A DNA stretch of 64,000 nt from Mytilisepta virgata. Its lineage: Eukaryota; Mollusca; Bivalvia; Mytilida; Mytilidae. The position numbers and the translations under genes are program-made. The stretch covers positions 59,586,230 to 59,650,229 of the forward strand of contig CM051516.1 in assembly GCA_028015205.1 (NCBI GenBank). Direction: 5' to 3'. Shown in pieces: positions 44,877 through 54,255 of the stretch. Every line of letters begins with the position of its first letter. Position 1 is the first letter of the stretch. The notes beneath the pieces were generated by a model. The model worked only from the letters and a program-made list of their open reading frames with translations. It was not told the origin of the DNA and searched no databases.

Positions 44877-46988
44877 ATGTCTAATATTTTTATTAACACC
44901 TGCTCCTATGAGGACTTATTACAGCTCCCGGGTATTGGCCCAAAAATTGCGGAGCAAATCATGGCCATAAGGGAGGTGGAGGGATCATTAAGGGAAGAGG
45001 ATTTAGCCAGGGTCCCCCATCTTAGAATAACACCGGATCTTTTGAGCAGGCTGGACTTCTCTCAGGGGGAAGGGAACCCAAGGGTTATGGATGGACAGGG
45101 ACAGCCGGTAGACCATCCATATTGGGACCAGGGGCTGGGATTTCCTACCATGGGAGCCCAGGGAGGCCTGACCAGGCAGGGGGCAGGAGATTATCAACGG
45201 GACAAGGCTCCATACCCAGTTAAACAGGAATCTCAAGGACCACAAACCCCATACCACCAATACATGGGGGGAGGAGATATGGATTCAGCTTTCATTGAAT
45301 ATGAGCTTAACAGTGATTCGGGGGGACCATACACTGATAACCACACCCCGTATGTCGATCAGTCAGGGTGGGGTCAGAGTAGTATGTACACAGGTGACCG
45401 GAAATATCAGTTTGGGGACCCTCCACAGCAAAGGGCTAGTAGATATCAAAACAACCCATATGATAATTCCAGCAATACGGAACACGGGGAGATGGATTGT
45501 AAAAATCAATATGATCAAAGGTGGGAGGCCAAGGTCTACAGGGGGGCCGGAAAGTTGCCCTACAGCACACAGGCCCAGTGGGACAGGGACAAACATATGC
45601 CACTGGGGTTAGGACAAGATAGTTTGGCCAGGGATCGGGCGGATAAATTGAAGGGATATAGTACACCACACCCAAGTAATGGGGGGCCAGTGGGGGCACC
45701 CCAGGGAACACCCATGGAATACACGCAGGGTAATAGGAGTGCAGCTCAGGGGCAGGGCCTTAGAATTGAATCTTCGGTAGGGCCAATAAGAGGGATAACA
45801 GAAACACCCAGGAGTAGGTTTAGTAAGTGGCAGCAGAGCTATCCTCTGACACAGGGTCCGGGGAGGGGGATGAGGCCCATGGAATGCCCACCCCAGACGT
45901 TCAGGGGGCAAGTGGAGGACTCGGTTTATCGCCCTTTCAATACCACACAATGGGAAAACAGGGGCCCAAGAGACCAAAGAGACAAGTGGGGTAGGGGGTA
46001 TGGACCTGGATATCAACAAGGGCCAAATAAGTATGGGCCGAGGGGAGATAATCGACAGGTAGCAACACCCACAATTGAGCCAGAGCCAAGCAAAAGACCC
46101 AACGCTACCCCGAAAAATCTGAAGTATGATGGGAAAACTAACTGGCAGGCATTCTTCACGAAATTTTCCCGATATTCAGAGGTCTGTGGTTGGGGGCCCC
46201 AGGAATGCAAGGACCAATTATGCTGGTGTCTAGAGGGGAAGGCTAGTGAGTATTATGCCCTCATAGCTGAACGTAATAGGGAAGTAGGATACTCAGAACT
46301 AGTCCAGAAATTGGAAAAACGCTTTGGGTTTAAAGAACTCCCGGAAACTGCACAAGTCCAATTTCAAAATGCCCGCCAAAATCAAGAGGAGTCCCTGGAA
46401 GACTGGGCGGATAGGGTGTTATCACTGGCTACCAGGGCTTTTCGCGAGCTCCCGGAAGAACACATGTACCAACAGGCTGTGTTAAGGTTGTGCCAGGGGG
46501 CGGCTGATAAGGAAGCGGGTAGTGCTGCCTCTAATGTTCGCCCCAAAAGTATTGAGGATGCCGTGGATAAGATTAGGTGGCATCAGCATAACCACCAGGC
46601 TATCTATGGGAAGCCCTCAAAAAGGGAAATTCGACACGTCGAATATGTTGGTGAATATAGGGATGGCATGCTCACACCACAAGTGTGTGCTACTGTTCTG
46701 CCCCAGAGGGGTGGGAGAGTCTCCGGGAAGATAGAAATGGCCACAATGGAAAAACGTCTGGATAAGGTGGAGGGCGTTGTGTCAGAATTGCTGACTGAAC
46801 TGAAGAAACTGAATGCCCAGGGGCGTCCCCCGGTAAGAAGCCCTTCACCCGGGAGGACTGAATGCTATCATTGTGGGCAAACAGGCCATTTTAAACGTGA
46901 ATGCCCGAGTCTCCAGGGAAGGGATAAGGTTGTTAGTTTTGCAGACCAGGTAGTTGGGTTACATTTAAACAAGAAAGGGACCGCTTAA
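44877..46988 (+). CDS. Gag polyprotein with N-terminal helix-hairpin-helix domain
   Basis: 703 residues from ATG 44,877. The longer frame upstream starts at a TTG and is not used. Residues ~4-60 match the ComEA-type helix-hairpin-helix fold: FINTCSYEDLLQLPGIGPKI, then IMAIREVEGSLREEDLARVP. This module binds DNA or RNA without sequence preference in bacterial competence and repair proteins. Residues ~60-400 are Gly/Gln/Pro-rich and disordered. Residues ~410-575 form a retrotransposon Gag capsid domain (KYDGKTNWQAFFTKFSRYSE, SEYYALIAERNREVGYSELV, LEDWADRVLSLATRAF). A zinc knuckle CYHCGQTGHFKREC lies at ~663-676. The stop at 46,986 is bypassed by the -1 frameshift signal just upstream. Confidence 0.88.
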   Translation: MSNIFINTCSYEDLLQLPGIGPKIAEQIMAIREVEGSLREEDLARVPHLRITPDLLSRLDFSQGEGNPRVMDGQGQPVDHPYWDQGLGFPTMGAQGGLTRQGAGDYQRDKAPYPVKQESQGPQTPYHQYMGGGDMDSAFIEYELNSDSGGPYTDNHTPYVDQSGWGQSSMYTGDRKYQFGDPPQQRASRYQNNPYDNSSNTEHGEMDCKNQYDQRWEAKVYRGAGKLPYSTQAQWDRDKHMPLGLGQDSLARDRADKLKGYSTPHPSNGGPVGAPQGTPMEYTQGNRSAAQGQGLRIESSVGPIRGITETPRSRFSKWQQSYPLTQGPGRGMRPMECPPQTFRGQVEDSVYRPFNTTQWENRGPRDQRDKWGRGYGPGYQQGPNKYGPRGDNRQVATPTIEPEPSKRPNATPKNLKYDGKTNWQAFFTKFSRYSEVCGWGPQECKDQLCWCLEGKASEYYALIAERNREVGYSELVQKLEKRFGFKELPETAQVQFQNARQNQEESLEDWADRVLSLATRAFRELPEEHMYQQAVLRLCQGAADKEAGSAASNVRPKSIEDAVDKIRWHQHNHQAIYGKPSKREIRHVEYVGEYRDGMLTPQVCATVLPQRGGRVSGKIEMATMEKRLDKVEGVVSELLTELKKLNAQGRPPVRSPSPGRTECYHCGQTGHFKRECPSLQGRDKVVSFADQVVGLHLNKKGTA

Positions 46989-47006
46989 GAGGCCGGAGTG
47001 GGTCCC
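46964..47006 (+). promoter_or_regulatory. Programmed -1 ribosomal frameshift signal
   Basis: The heptamer TTTAAAC (46,964-46,970) is in the correct phase (T TTA AAC in the gag frame). A 6-nt spacer AAGAAA is followed by GGGACC (46,977-46,982), which pairs with GGTCCC (47,001-47,006) across an 18-nt loop that includes the gag stop codon region. The -1 frame is open from 46,928 onward and leads into the Tpt1-protease frame. A slip here gives a Gag-Tpt1-protease fusion. A pseudoknot with downstream bases is possible but not shown. Confidence 0.85.
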
Positions 47007-49480
47007 CGGATAGTGGAGAGGGTCTCAGTAGGGAGAATTTGGTGGATGAAGGTACCCCACATGTGAGGGGGGTGGACGAGGACGTAGTTGAGGACAGCAT
47101 TGAGGGGTGTGAAACAGTAGAAAATAGGCTAGGGAAGGACAATTTGTTATCTAGGACCCTGGCATACATTCTTCGACATGGGGCAGTTAAGTGGGGATTG
47201 CAGATAGCCCCAGGGGGTTATGTTGAAGTACGGGAATTGTTAGAAAAACATCCTGGGATGCAAGGTTTTAACACAGAGGATGTACTAAGGGTGGTAAAAA
47301 AAGAAAATCAGGCTTTTCAGTATAAACAGGAGGGGGATTCTGGGAGTATCAGGGTTAGGGCAACACAGGGACATTCTTTTCCTTTTGAGAATCCTGAATT
47401 ACAATTGATTGAGGCAGGGGATGCTCCATATTGTCTATACTTTACAACATCCTCTGCATGGGAGGGAATAAAGGAAGCAGGGATCAACCGGATGAAAAGA
47501 GTATATGTGCCCTTGTATAGGAATTTCCCAAAGACATTAAAACCACACTGGGAATTGGCCCTAGGGATAGATGTTGTGAGGGCCCAGGCAGAAGGGTATC
47601 CATTCTATCAATCACAGGATGGATTAGTTCTGTGCCCAGGTAACTCTGAGGGTTGGCTGCCATTAAAGTTTGTAGTCAGTGTGCAAAAACTAAGCACATG
47701 TGAATTTCTTAGCCCGATTGAATGGGATGCAGGGAAAGAGACAAGATCAGTGGAAGGTACAGATGATCAGTGTGACCCCAGTGTAGCTAGATCCTGGGCA
47801 GAGGAGGTTATAGGGGAAGGTTTTTTCAGTGAGCCGCCCTGGGAACCGGGTGGACAGGGAGTCTCTGCAGATGAAGAGGGTGAGCGGAAGGTGGACCCAG
47901 GTGAAATTGGGGAGGTAAACCCCCAGAAGGAGAGGGTAGATACAGGAGACCAAGGGGAGGGATCTGATAATTCAGAGATCGATGTCACACTCACAGAACA
48001 GTCCCAGGAGTGTGAGGAAGTTGAAGGTGTTGTCACTATTTGTCGAGTGCGGAATGGGATGGCTCTTCGGGTTCCCCTTCAGTTAAATGGTAAAAGCATG
48101 TATGCAGTAGTGGACACGGCGGCAGAGGTTACCTTGATTTCTGAGGAAGTATATAAATCCTTGGACATAGTTACCCCAAAAATTAGGGAGGTTATCATGA
48201 ACACAGCAGGGAGGGGGTTACAGATGAATGGGTTTATTGTAGGTCCGGTCGAAATTACATTGGGTACTAGGGAAATCACAACAGATATCTATGTAGCCCC
48301 TATTGAAGATGAAATGCTCTTGGGTTTTGATCTACTGAGAAAACAAGGGGTGGAATTGTATTTAGCAGAGGGTCAGTTAAAAATTGGTCAAGAAAAAGTC
48401 CCCATGACTACAGCCGCGGTGAGGGGTCTAACAGAATCAGCTGATGTAGTAGTGCCAAGGAAAATTAGAGTCCCCCCTAATTCTGTTATGAGGATGTTGG
48501 CCCCGATGAGGGAGTTGTGGGGTGGAGGCCCAATCTTGGAGGGGAGATACCAGGGCATCCCAGGGATCGCCATACCTCTGCATGAGGCGATGGAGATCTG
48601 GTTGGGATTGTCTAGGACTCTGGGTCGAATGCGTACACAGCATCCTGTGGAGATAAGGGAGGCCAACCCAACCCAGAGTGATCCTCCGGGGCTTGAAGGT
48701 GGGTATGGGTTCAAGGGGGAATTTAAGGGCTCCAGAGAAGAAGGGGGCCAATGTCCCGATGACCAGGGATACCTGGAGAGGGTCTCGCTCATAGACCCTC
48801 CCATTGCATCTTGTGGAAGCAGCACGAGATATAAAGAATCCTCCAAAAGCCGAAACATCCGGAGGAAAAGAAGGAGGAGGAGGGAACTGGAACTTTCCCA
48901 GTCCCGAGTCGTCGCCACACGGGAAAGTGTCAATCTAGCTGTGGGGACGTGGGGTCAACCCGTAGAGACCCCACAGCCGGCCGGATGGAGGGAGGCACCC
49001 AGGGGTCTCACCCAAGAGACCCCGGGGCAAAACAGACCCAGGGATCCTGTTCAAGGAATCCCGGGGCTTGGTTCCATTCTAGGGCTCCAGGAATATCTAA
49101 TTCCCTGGTACCCTATTAAGGCCCTAGACATCGACCCACATGTGGTGTTGGTACATGTGGCTGATGTCTTTAGGGATATAGAGGGTGAGAAGTGGAATCT
49201 GTCGTCCGTGAGGTTGACGGCCCTACAAACCCAGGGCTTCAACCTGCTGGGCCACCTGGATGTCATGGCCCTCACCCACAGGGTGAACACCTGGGGTTTA
49301 AGTAGGCAGGTCATCGATAACCTGTCTGCTCAGGGGGCCATGACCATTCTGTGCCGAGAGGGGGAGTGGAAGATTCCTTGGGTTTTCGAGGTGGAGACAG
49401 CCAACTCACCCGCCTCATTGCTGCACTGGCGGGTGCAGGCGCAGGTCATCGGAGCAATGAGGGAAAGGAGGGGTAGGTAG
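46970..49480 (+). CDS. Frameshift ORF: Tpt1/KptA RNA 2'-phosphotransferase-like domain, retropepsin, unknown C-terminal domain
   Basis: Read in the -1 frame; no ATG lies in the frame before the Tpt1-like domain, consistent with frameshift expression. At ~47,120-47,690 the protein matches the Tpt1/KptA family: LSRTLAYILRHGAVKWGL, GYVEVRELL, IRVRATQGHSF, CLYFTTSSAWEGIKEAGI and NRMKRVYVPL. The Arg-His (LRH), Arg (RATQGHS) and Arg (MKR) positions correspond to the known catalytic tetrad. The usual HGT motif is altered (YFTT) and HVHL is VYVPL. The family transfers an RNA 2'-phosphate to NAD. An acidic linker follows, then an aspartic protease (VVDTAAEVTLISEE, LLGFDLLRKQG; ~48,020-48,400), then a PPN-type linker as found before reverse transcriptase in gypsy elements. 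Instead of polymerase there is a basic stretch (RRKRRRRR) and a ~150-residue domain I do not recognise. Confidence 0.85.
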   Translation, partial: QERDRLRGRSGSPDSGEGLSRENLVDEGTPHVRGVDEDVVEDSIEGCETVENRLGKDNLLSRTLAYILRHGAVKWGLQIAPGGYVEVRELLEKHPGMQGFNTEDVLRVVKKENQAFQYKQEGDSGSIRVRATQGHSFPFENPELQLIEAGDAPYCLYFTTSSAWEGIKEAGINRMKRVYVPLYRNFPKTLKPHWELALGIDVVRAQAEGYPFYQSQDGLVLCPGNSEGWLPLKFVVSVQKLSTCEFLSPIEWDAGKETRSVEGTDDQCDPSVARSWAEEVIGEGFFSEPPWEPGGQGVSADEEGERKVDPGEIGEVNPQKERVDTGDQGEGSDNSEIDVTLTEQSQECEEVEGVVTICRVRNGMALRVPLQLNGKSMYAVVDTAAEVTLISEEVYKSLDIVTPKIREVIMNTAGRGLQMNGFIVGPVEITLGTREITTDIYVAPIEDEMLLGFDLLRKQGVELYLAEGQLKIGQEKVPMTTAAVRGLTESADVVVPRKIRVPPNSVMRMLAPMRELWGGGPILEGRYQGIPGIAIPLHEAMEIWLGLSRTLGRMRTQHPVEIREANPTQSDPPGLEGGYGFKGEFKGSREEGGQCPDDQGYLERVSLIDPPIASCGSSTRYKESSKSRNIRRKRRRRRELELSQSRVVATRESVNLAVGTWGQPVETPQPAGWREAPRGLTQETPGQNRPRDPVQGIPGLGSILGLQEYLIPWYPIKALDIDPHVVLVHVADVFRDIEGEKWNLSSVRLTALQTQGFNLLGHLDVMALTHRVNTWGLSRQVIDNLSAQGAMTILCREGEWKIPWVFEVETANSPASLLHWRVQAQVIGAMRERRGR

Positions 49481-49764
49481 GGGGTGTGAACGGGGGGTCG
49501 GGGGCACAGATTGTTCAAGATAATGGGAGGGGGGTAGGAAGGGGTAATAACAATGGTGGGTTGGGGGAAAACAAAAGTGTAGATAATGTAAATATGTTTA
49601 GATTGATCTTTTATTATATTGTGGGAGAGGGGATGTATGGTCGGGTTTGCACCCATGTGGGAGATGGCTGGGGGAACACTTTTGGGGAGAGGATATGGGT
49701 CTCACATAAATCAATTTTATAAATTTAATCTATTTTGGCAGCTTTTTAACAAAACGGGGGGGAG
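49481..49764 (+). other. 3' untranslated region and polypurine tract of the Tpt1-bearing element
   Basis: A G-rich non-coding stretch ending in CGGGGGGGAG (49,755-49,764), the polypurine tract directly before the 3' LTR. There is no room for a polymerase gene. Confidence 0.75.
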
Positions 49765-49960
49765 TGTAGTAGATTTTGGGTAATTAGTGAGACCCAAACG
49801 GAAAACGTTAACCGTCCCACAATGCATCTCTCTCTTGCTTGCATCCATCTTAGACGAACAGACACAGAAATCTATAGACACAGATCTTGATTAATCCTAC
49901 TCCAAGGAGAGAAGATTAATGCCAGAAACTAAGGTAAATTAATTAGTTGACCTTACAACA
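49765..49960 (+). repeat. 3' LTR of the Tpt1-bearing element
   Basis: 196 bp, identical to the 5' copy by eye. It ends 197 bp before the GSKIP start codon. Confidence 0.9.
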
Positions 49961-50157
49961 GAAGTCAGCATAAAATAATATGTATTTGTCATTAAGTTGA
50001 ACAATACAATTTATTCCATTTTCAGTAAAATATCATTGGAACTTCACGTGAACAGTGATTAAGCACTTTGATTTTTTAAAACCTACCTGGTTTGTTCAGG
50101 GTCCGATACTCGAACGCAAATATTGATTGATAAATAACAGAATTGTCTCCCTTTGGA

Positions 50158-52811
50158 ATGGATGAAAATGAACATACTTTGCGCATAGAAGCCGAAGAAG
50201 TTATAAAAGAGGTGTCATATGCTGTTAAAGCGGTAGAACTATCCTCAGATTTACCAAACACAACTGATCTGGTGTATCTTAACCTACAGACTAAAGAAAA
50301 CGAAGAATTTTGTGTTGAACTTTCAGTTCGTGGATTCAGGGTAGATAACCTCACAGGCACATGGGAAATGGATTGAGTGTTGTGCACATCCTTTTTTTTT
50401 CTGGAATACTCCCTACCTTCATTTTCATATTTAAAAAAAAATTCACCATGTTAGGCCAACTAAATTTAATAGCCAGATTTTCATCCAACCACAAAAAATA
50501 AAGTGGGGCGGGTGGGAGGATTTTAATTTTAATTTTTTAATTTTTTTCATATTCTAAATAAGTTGTTCTAGAATATTAGATGCGGACAAAATTGTATAAG
50601 AAGTATGTTGAGGGCACAGATTGCCCAAACAGCAAATAGTAGGATCTTTTTCTGCTCAAAGTTTGCCATGCTTCGACTTTGGCGATTGACATGCTTTGTT
50701 AGCCCCTTCCATAAAAATTTTGAGGGCATCCATTTTTGAGCTTTCAACATTTTTATTTTCATCAACATTGACCCTGAATTCAATGTAATGGCCTAAGCAG
50801 GGAATTGCATCACTGAGTTTGGTGCATGGATCGATTTCCGTAGATAAGTCACTTTTACTGGAACCGATTCCTCTTGGGGTTGCTTTCCGTCAATTTACCG
50901 CCGACAAAATTGTTAAATACATTAAAAACTGTCAACTCGTCACTAATATTTGATGCGCACCACCCTTTTCTTTCATTTAAACCGACAAGAACTCTCATAA
51001 TTGGAAAAACCATGTTTTTATTATTGCGCGGAAGTGCAATCAGTATGCTGATACTTGTTATATACCAGACGTGGATAAGGGAAAAACCTGGAAATCACAA
51101 TTTTGAAAAAATAAAAAAAAATTGGGGCATGGGGGATTTATGAGGGGCGGGCGGGATGAAAATCTATCAGTTATTTTTAATTGGCCTTATGACAGAAATA
51201 CACTCAATATCACAATATTATAGCTTAAATCAAATGTCCAATTGTTTTTGACCTACAGTACTACACAATACTATGTTGACGGTAATTCGGCACAGCATTT
51301 AATTAGGTGCATTCAAATCATTTTCATGTTAATGCGCCGAATGGGACAATGCGCAGAATTACCTGTAATGACTGTATATCAATAAACAAAAGGTGGCAGA
51401 ATTTCTGGATGTTTAAATGTAAACAGATGATCAGGTTCCGCGTTTAAAGCATTGAGATTTTACAAAGAGTAGGAACCAGATAAAAACACATCAGTCAATA
51501 AGCGGCTACAAATATCTGAATTATACCTATTAATTCCCATTTCTCACAGTAACAGCTACTTACTTTTACATGGGTGTTGGTAGGGGGCCATGAGAAATTT
51601 TTTGTTCACATTTTACTGCACACATTAGTAGCTCCTTTTGTGTATAAGATAGCAACTTCAACTAATGCTAGGCGGAGCCATTTTTCCGGAAGTTATTTAA
51701 AAACTGGGTTAAAAAATATTCATCACCTAACTATAGATGATTTGGGTACCAGATATAATGTTAACAATCGATGTTTCTGCCCAGTGCTGCACCTAGCGTT
51801 AACTGAAGTTGCTATATAAGAGAAAAGGTTTGCAACTCATCCTATCCCCATATCGCTTACCTTCCTGTGGAATGTAATCCTTATTTTCATTAAGGTGCAA
51901 TTTCAATACGACTTTCATAGATCAAATAAATTAGTTAAATATTTGTCTTTATTGTCATTTTATTACTTACTATAAAACCCAGAGAAATCGATTTTTTTTT
52001 CAATGCATATACTTTGTTTATACCGGTATATAATATCATGGGTTCAGATTTGTCAGTTGCAGAGGTCACATAAGTGACTTTGCCTGATATGATTGTGTGT
52101 TCTTATTCGGCTATCTCAATAAGCTTGCAGTCTACCAAAGAAACAACTTGTGACCGAACTACAGCTGTAAATAACTTGTGCGCTGCCCACACTCGTGATT
52201 TACTGCGTAGTTTGGTCACACGTTTATTTTTGGTATTTGAATTCAGCGATTAATTATACTATAATTATGTTGAAAGACGCCACATACAAACAACATAAGA
52301 AATATCTATCTACACAATTCGTATTTTATAAACTTTTGGTTCAGACTTTTTTTTATCTCAAAAAGAAAAATGTTATTTACGGTCATAATCTACATGTAAT
52401 GTAGTGTTGGTACCTTACTTTTACATATAAAAATATTGCATAGTTTGACTTTAGGGGTCTTGTACTTTGAGTTAGGGTTTTGATATGGTTGACATTAGAG
52501 TTATGATTTAAATAGGGTTTTGAGCTATAGATAGGAGAAAAAACAATTACCCTATATGGATTGGGACCTCTAAATTAAAACAAATATAAAAAAAATCAAG
52601 AATTCAATTGAATTTCAATTTTTGCTTTTCAAATATTTTATAGGTAGTAAGCAGATGTTTTGACAAGAATGAAGAGTTAGAATCCAAGTTCTATGAGACC
52701 ATATATGCCTTGTTAGATACTTTGAGTCCAGGTTATAGAAATACTTTTGGAGATACATTAGCCATGAAGTTACAAAGTATCCAACAGAAACAGGATGAGG
52801 ATGAATCATGA
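50158..52811 (+). CDS. GSKIP: GSK3-beta interaction protein (GSKIP), two exons
   Basis: Exon 1 is 50,158-50,340 (61 codons from ATG) and exon 2 is 52,644-52,811. Donor AGG|GTAGAT and acceptor TTTTATAG|GTAG join in phase 0 to give 116 residues. The N-terminal part (EAEEVIKEVSYAVKAVELS, PNTTDLVYLNLQTKENEEF, VELSVRGFR) and the C-terminal part (FYETIYALLDTLSPGYR) match the GSKIP/DUF727 family. In vertebrates this small protein binds GSK3-beta through its C-terminal helix and the PKA regulatory subunit through its N-terminal part, acting as an A-kinase anchoring protein that inhibits GSK3-beta. The donor is weak (GTAGAT) and unspliced transcripts would end at a stop 12 codons later. The intron holds a Harbinger-like MITE. 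An LTR element is inserted just upstream, so the present promoter arrangement is uncertain. Confidence 0.88.
50454..51186. mobile_element. Harbinger-like MITE (733 bp) in the GSKIP intron
   Basis: Inverted ends (left GGCCAACTAAATTTAATAGC…GATTTTCATCC; right, reverse-complemented, GGCCAATTAAAAATAACTGA…GATTTTCATCCC) share about 30 of 36 positions with small gaps. TTA lies at both sides (50,451-50,453 and 51,187-51,189). No transposase is encoded. The TTA duplication points to the PIF/Harbinger group. Confidence 0.7.
51190..52643. other. Remaining GSKIP intron sequence
   Basis: AT-rich, with no convincing exon or RNA gene. A few small open frames (e.g. 51,574-51,819) show no conserved motif. Confidence 0.5.
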
Positions 52812-53183
52812 TACAGGTACATATTTTGTTGAAAGAAGGTTTAATACTACCGGTTAAATTCCCCTGATAACAGGGAATAATCAGCTTAACTGAAGATAAT
52901 TCTAAATTCAGACATTACAGGTAAGTGCAATTATGATGAATGAGACTTAAGATGTGAATGAAGAAGTAGGGTAAATGCCAATGTGACAATAAGCCTGAAA
53001 TGGAATTTGAAATATGCAAAAATAGGTTGTTCGACTTCCTTCAACACCTGGGCATGGTGACATGTGCCTTCACTGCATATCTAGTTCTTATTTGCCCGAT
53101 ATAGCATTGATATAAAAATTTTATTGAGAAACATATATCATCATGAAACCTAAAAAAATGAATAAAATAGGGATACTGTTAAC

Positions 53184-53216
53184 CCCCCCCCCCCCCAAAA
53201 AAAAAAAAAAAAAAAA
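53184..53216. repeat. C-run followed by A-run
   Basis: An uninterrupted C homopolymer of about 14 bases passes directly into about 20 A's, in the region downstream of GSKIP. Prone to length change. Confidence 0.9.
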
Positions 53217-53559
53217 GAAAAAATAAACAGTTATACTGTCTTATTCTTTTTTTGCTTTTAGGTGTTTGAAAAAAATGGACCAAAGAAAACACAAATGACC
53301 AGTATTGTGTGTAGATGCATGCTTTTTATGGTTCTTGAGTGCTAGCAATGTATAGAATTTTATTTTTAAATAAGCTTACAGCTATTTCTTTCTAGTCAAT
53401 ATATATAAATTTTATATCAGCAGTTAAGTGCATGAACAAGCAATATTTATCATTTGAAACAAAAAAAAGTCTGAAAGAAAACCAGAAGTTTCCTCATAAC
53501 TGTTTGAATCTTCTTTAAAAAGTTTTTCTGTTGGAAAATACAGTAGTGGTTACAACATG

Positions 53560-54070
53560 TATTACGCCCCTTTCTTGATGAAATCATTTGAAATTTGGAA
53601 ACATTTTTAGGGACCACTAAACATCCGATTTGAATATTTCACTTGTATTGTTTCCAAGATACGATCATTTTTATTTGGAAAAAAGCCAAAATCAAGGTTT
53701 CCATACAATTAAATAATTTACAATTCGGAAATATTATAAGGGACCACTAAACATGACTTGAGTTCAAATTTGGTTTATGCCCCTTTTTGATGTGAAAAGT
53801 AACCAAAAGTTTCCATTCAATAACTTGAGTATTTTTTCACCAAATTACTTGAATTTTGGAATATTATTAGGGATCACTAAACACACATCAAGTTTTAAAA
53901 TGTATCATCTTTCACTTTTGTCATTTCTGAGTTGTTCCCCTTTTGATACAGATAATAGCCAAAATTGAAGTTTCGCTTTCGTAAATTGAGTATTGTTTCA
54001 ACAAAATATTTGAAATTTTAAAATGTGGTTTTAGACCACTATACACAAGTTGATTTGGAAATTTTAAATA
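53560..54070. repeat. Diverged tandem repeats, ~130-160 bp units
   Basis: The motif AGGGACCACTAAACA recurs at about 53,609, 53,738, 53,868 (GGATCACTAAACA) and 54,030 (GACCACTATACA). Each is preceded by TTTGAAATTT-type sequence and followed by a T-rich segment with CCCCTTTTTGAT and AGCCAAAAT. About four imperfect units; old array, no coding. Confidence 0.7.
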
Positions 54071-54255
54071 TTTAACATTTTCGTTTTTCAAGTTCTATTC
54101 TTTATAATGTAGATCTAATTTTGTATCAGTAAGTATATAATAGTACATGTATTGATAGCTTGGATGAGGGCATTAGTGTCCCATGGACATACTGTCTTTA
54201 TTATAAATATGCAAATTTTATTTGATTAATACAATATGAATTTTCCATATTTTTA

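Larger units (their letters stand above)
43917..49960 (+). mobile_element. Non-autonomous LTR element encoding HhH-Gag, Tpt1/KptA-like domain and protease
   Basis: 196-bp LTRs (43,917-44,112; 49,765-49,960), identical by eye, begin TGTAGTAGATTTTGGG and end CCTTACAACA. A 4-bp target duplication GAAG lies at 43,913-43,916 and 49,961-49,964. A primer-binding site starts two bases after the 5' LTR and a polypurine tract abuts the 3' LTR. Two long frames overlap at a -1 frameshift signal. No reverse transcriptase, RNase H or integrase is present anywhere in the 6,044 bp, so mobility must depend on another element. The internal region is strikingly G-rich compared with the AT-rich host, which suggests separate mutational history. 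Long intact frames and identical LTRs show recent activity. Confidence 0.92.

Noticed and set aside
45003..46210. Several long minus-strand frames opposite the HhH-Gag (and opposite the Tpt1-protease frame)
   Set aside because: Shadows caused by the G-rich, stop-poor sense strand; Pro/Cys/Trp-rich products without domains.
49486..49722. Plus-strand open frame just before the 3' LTR of the Tpt1 element
   Set aside because: Gly/Asn-rich, no motif, covers the polypurine region; probably 3' untranslated sequence.
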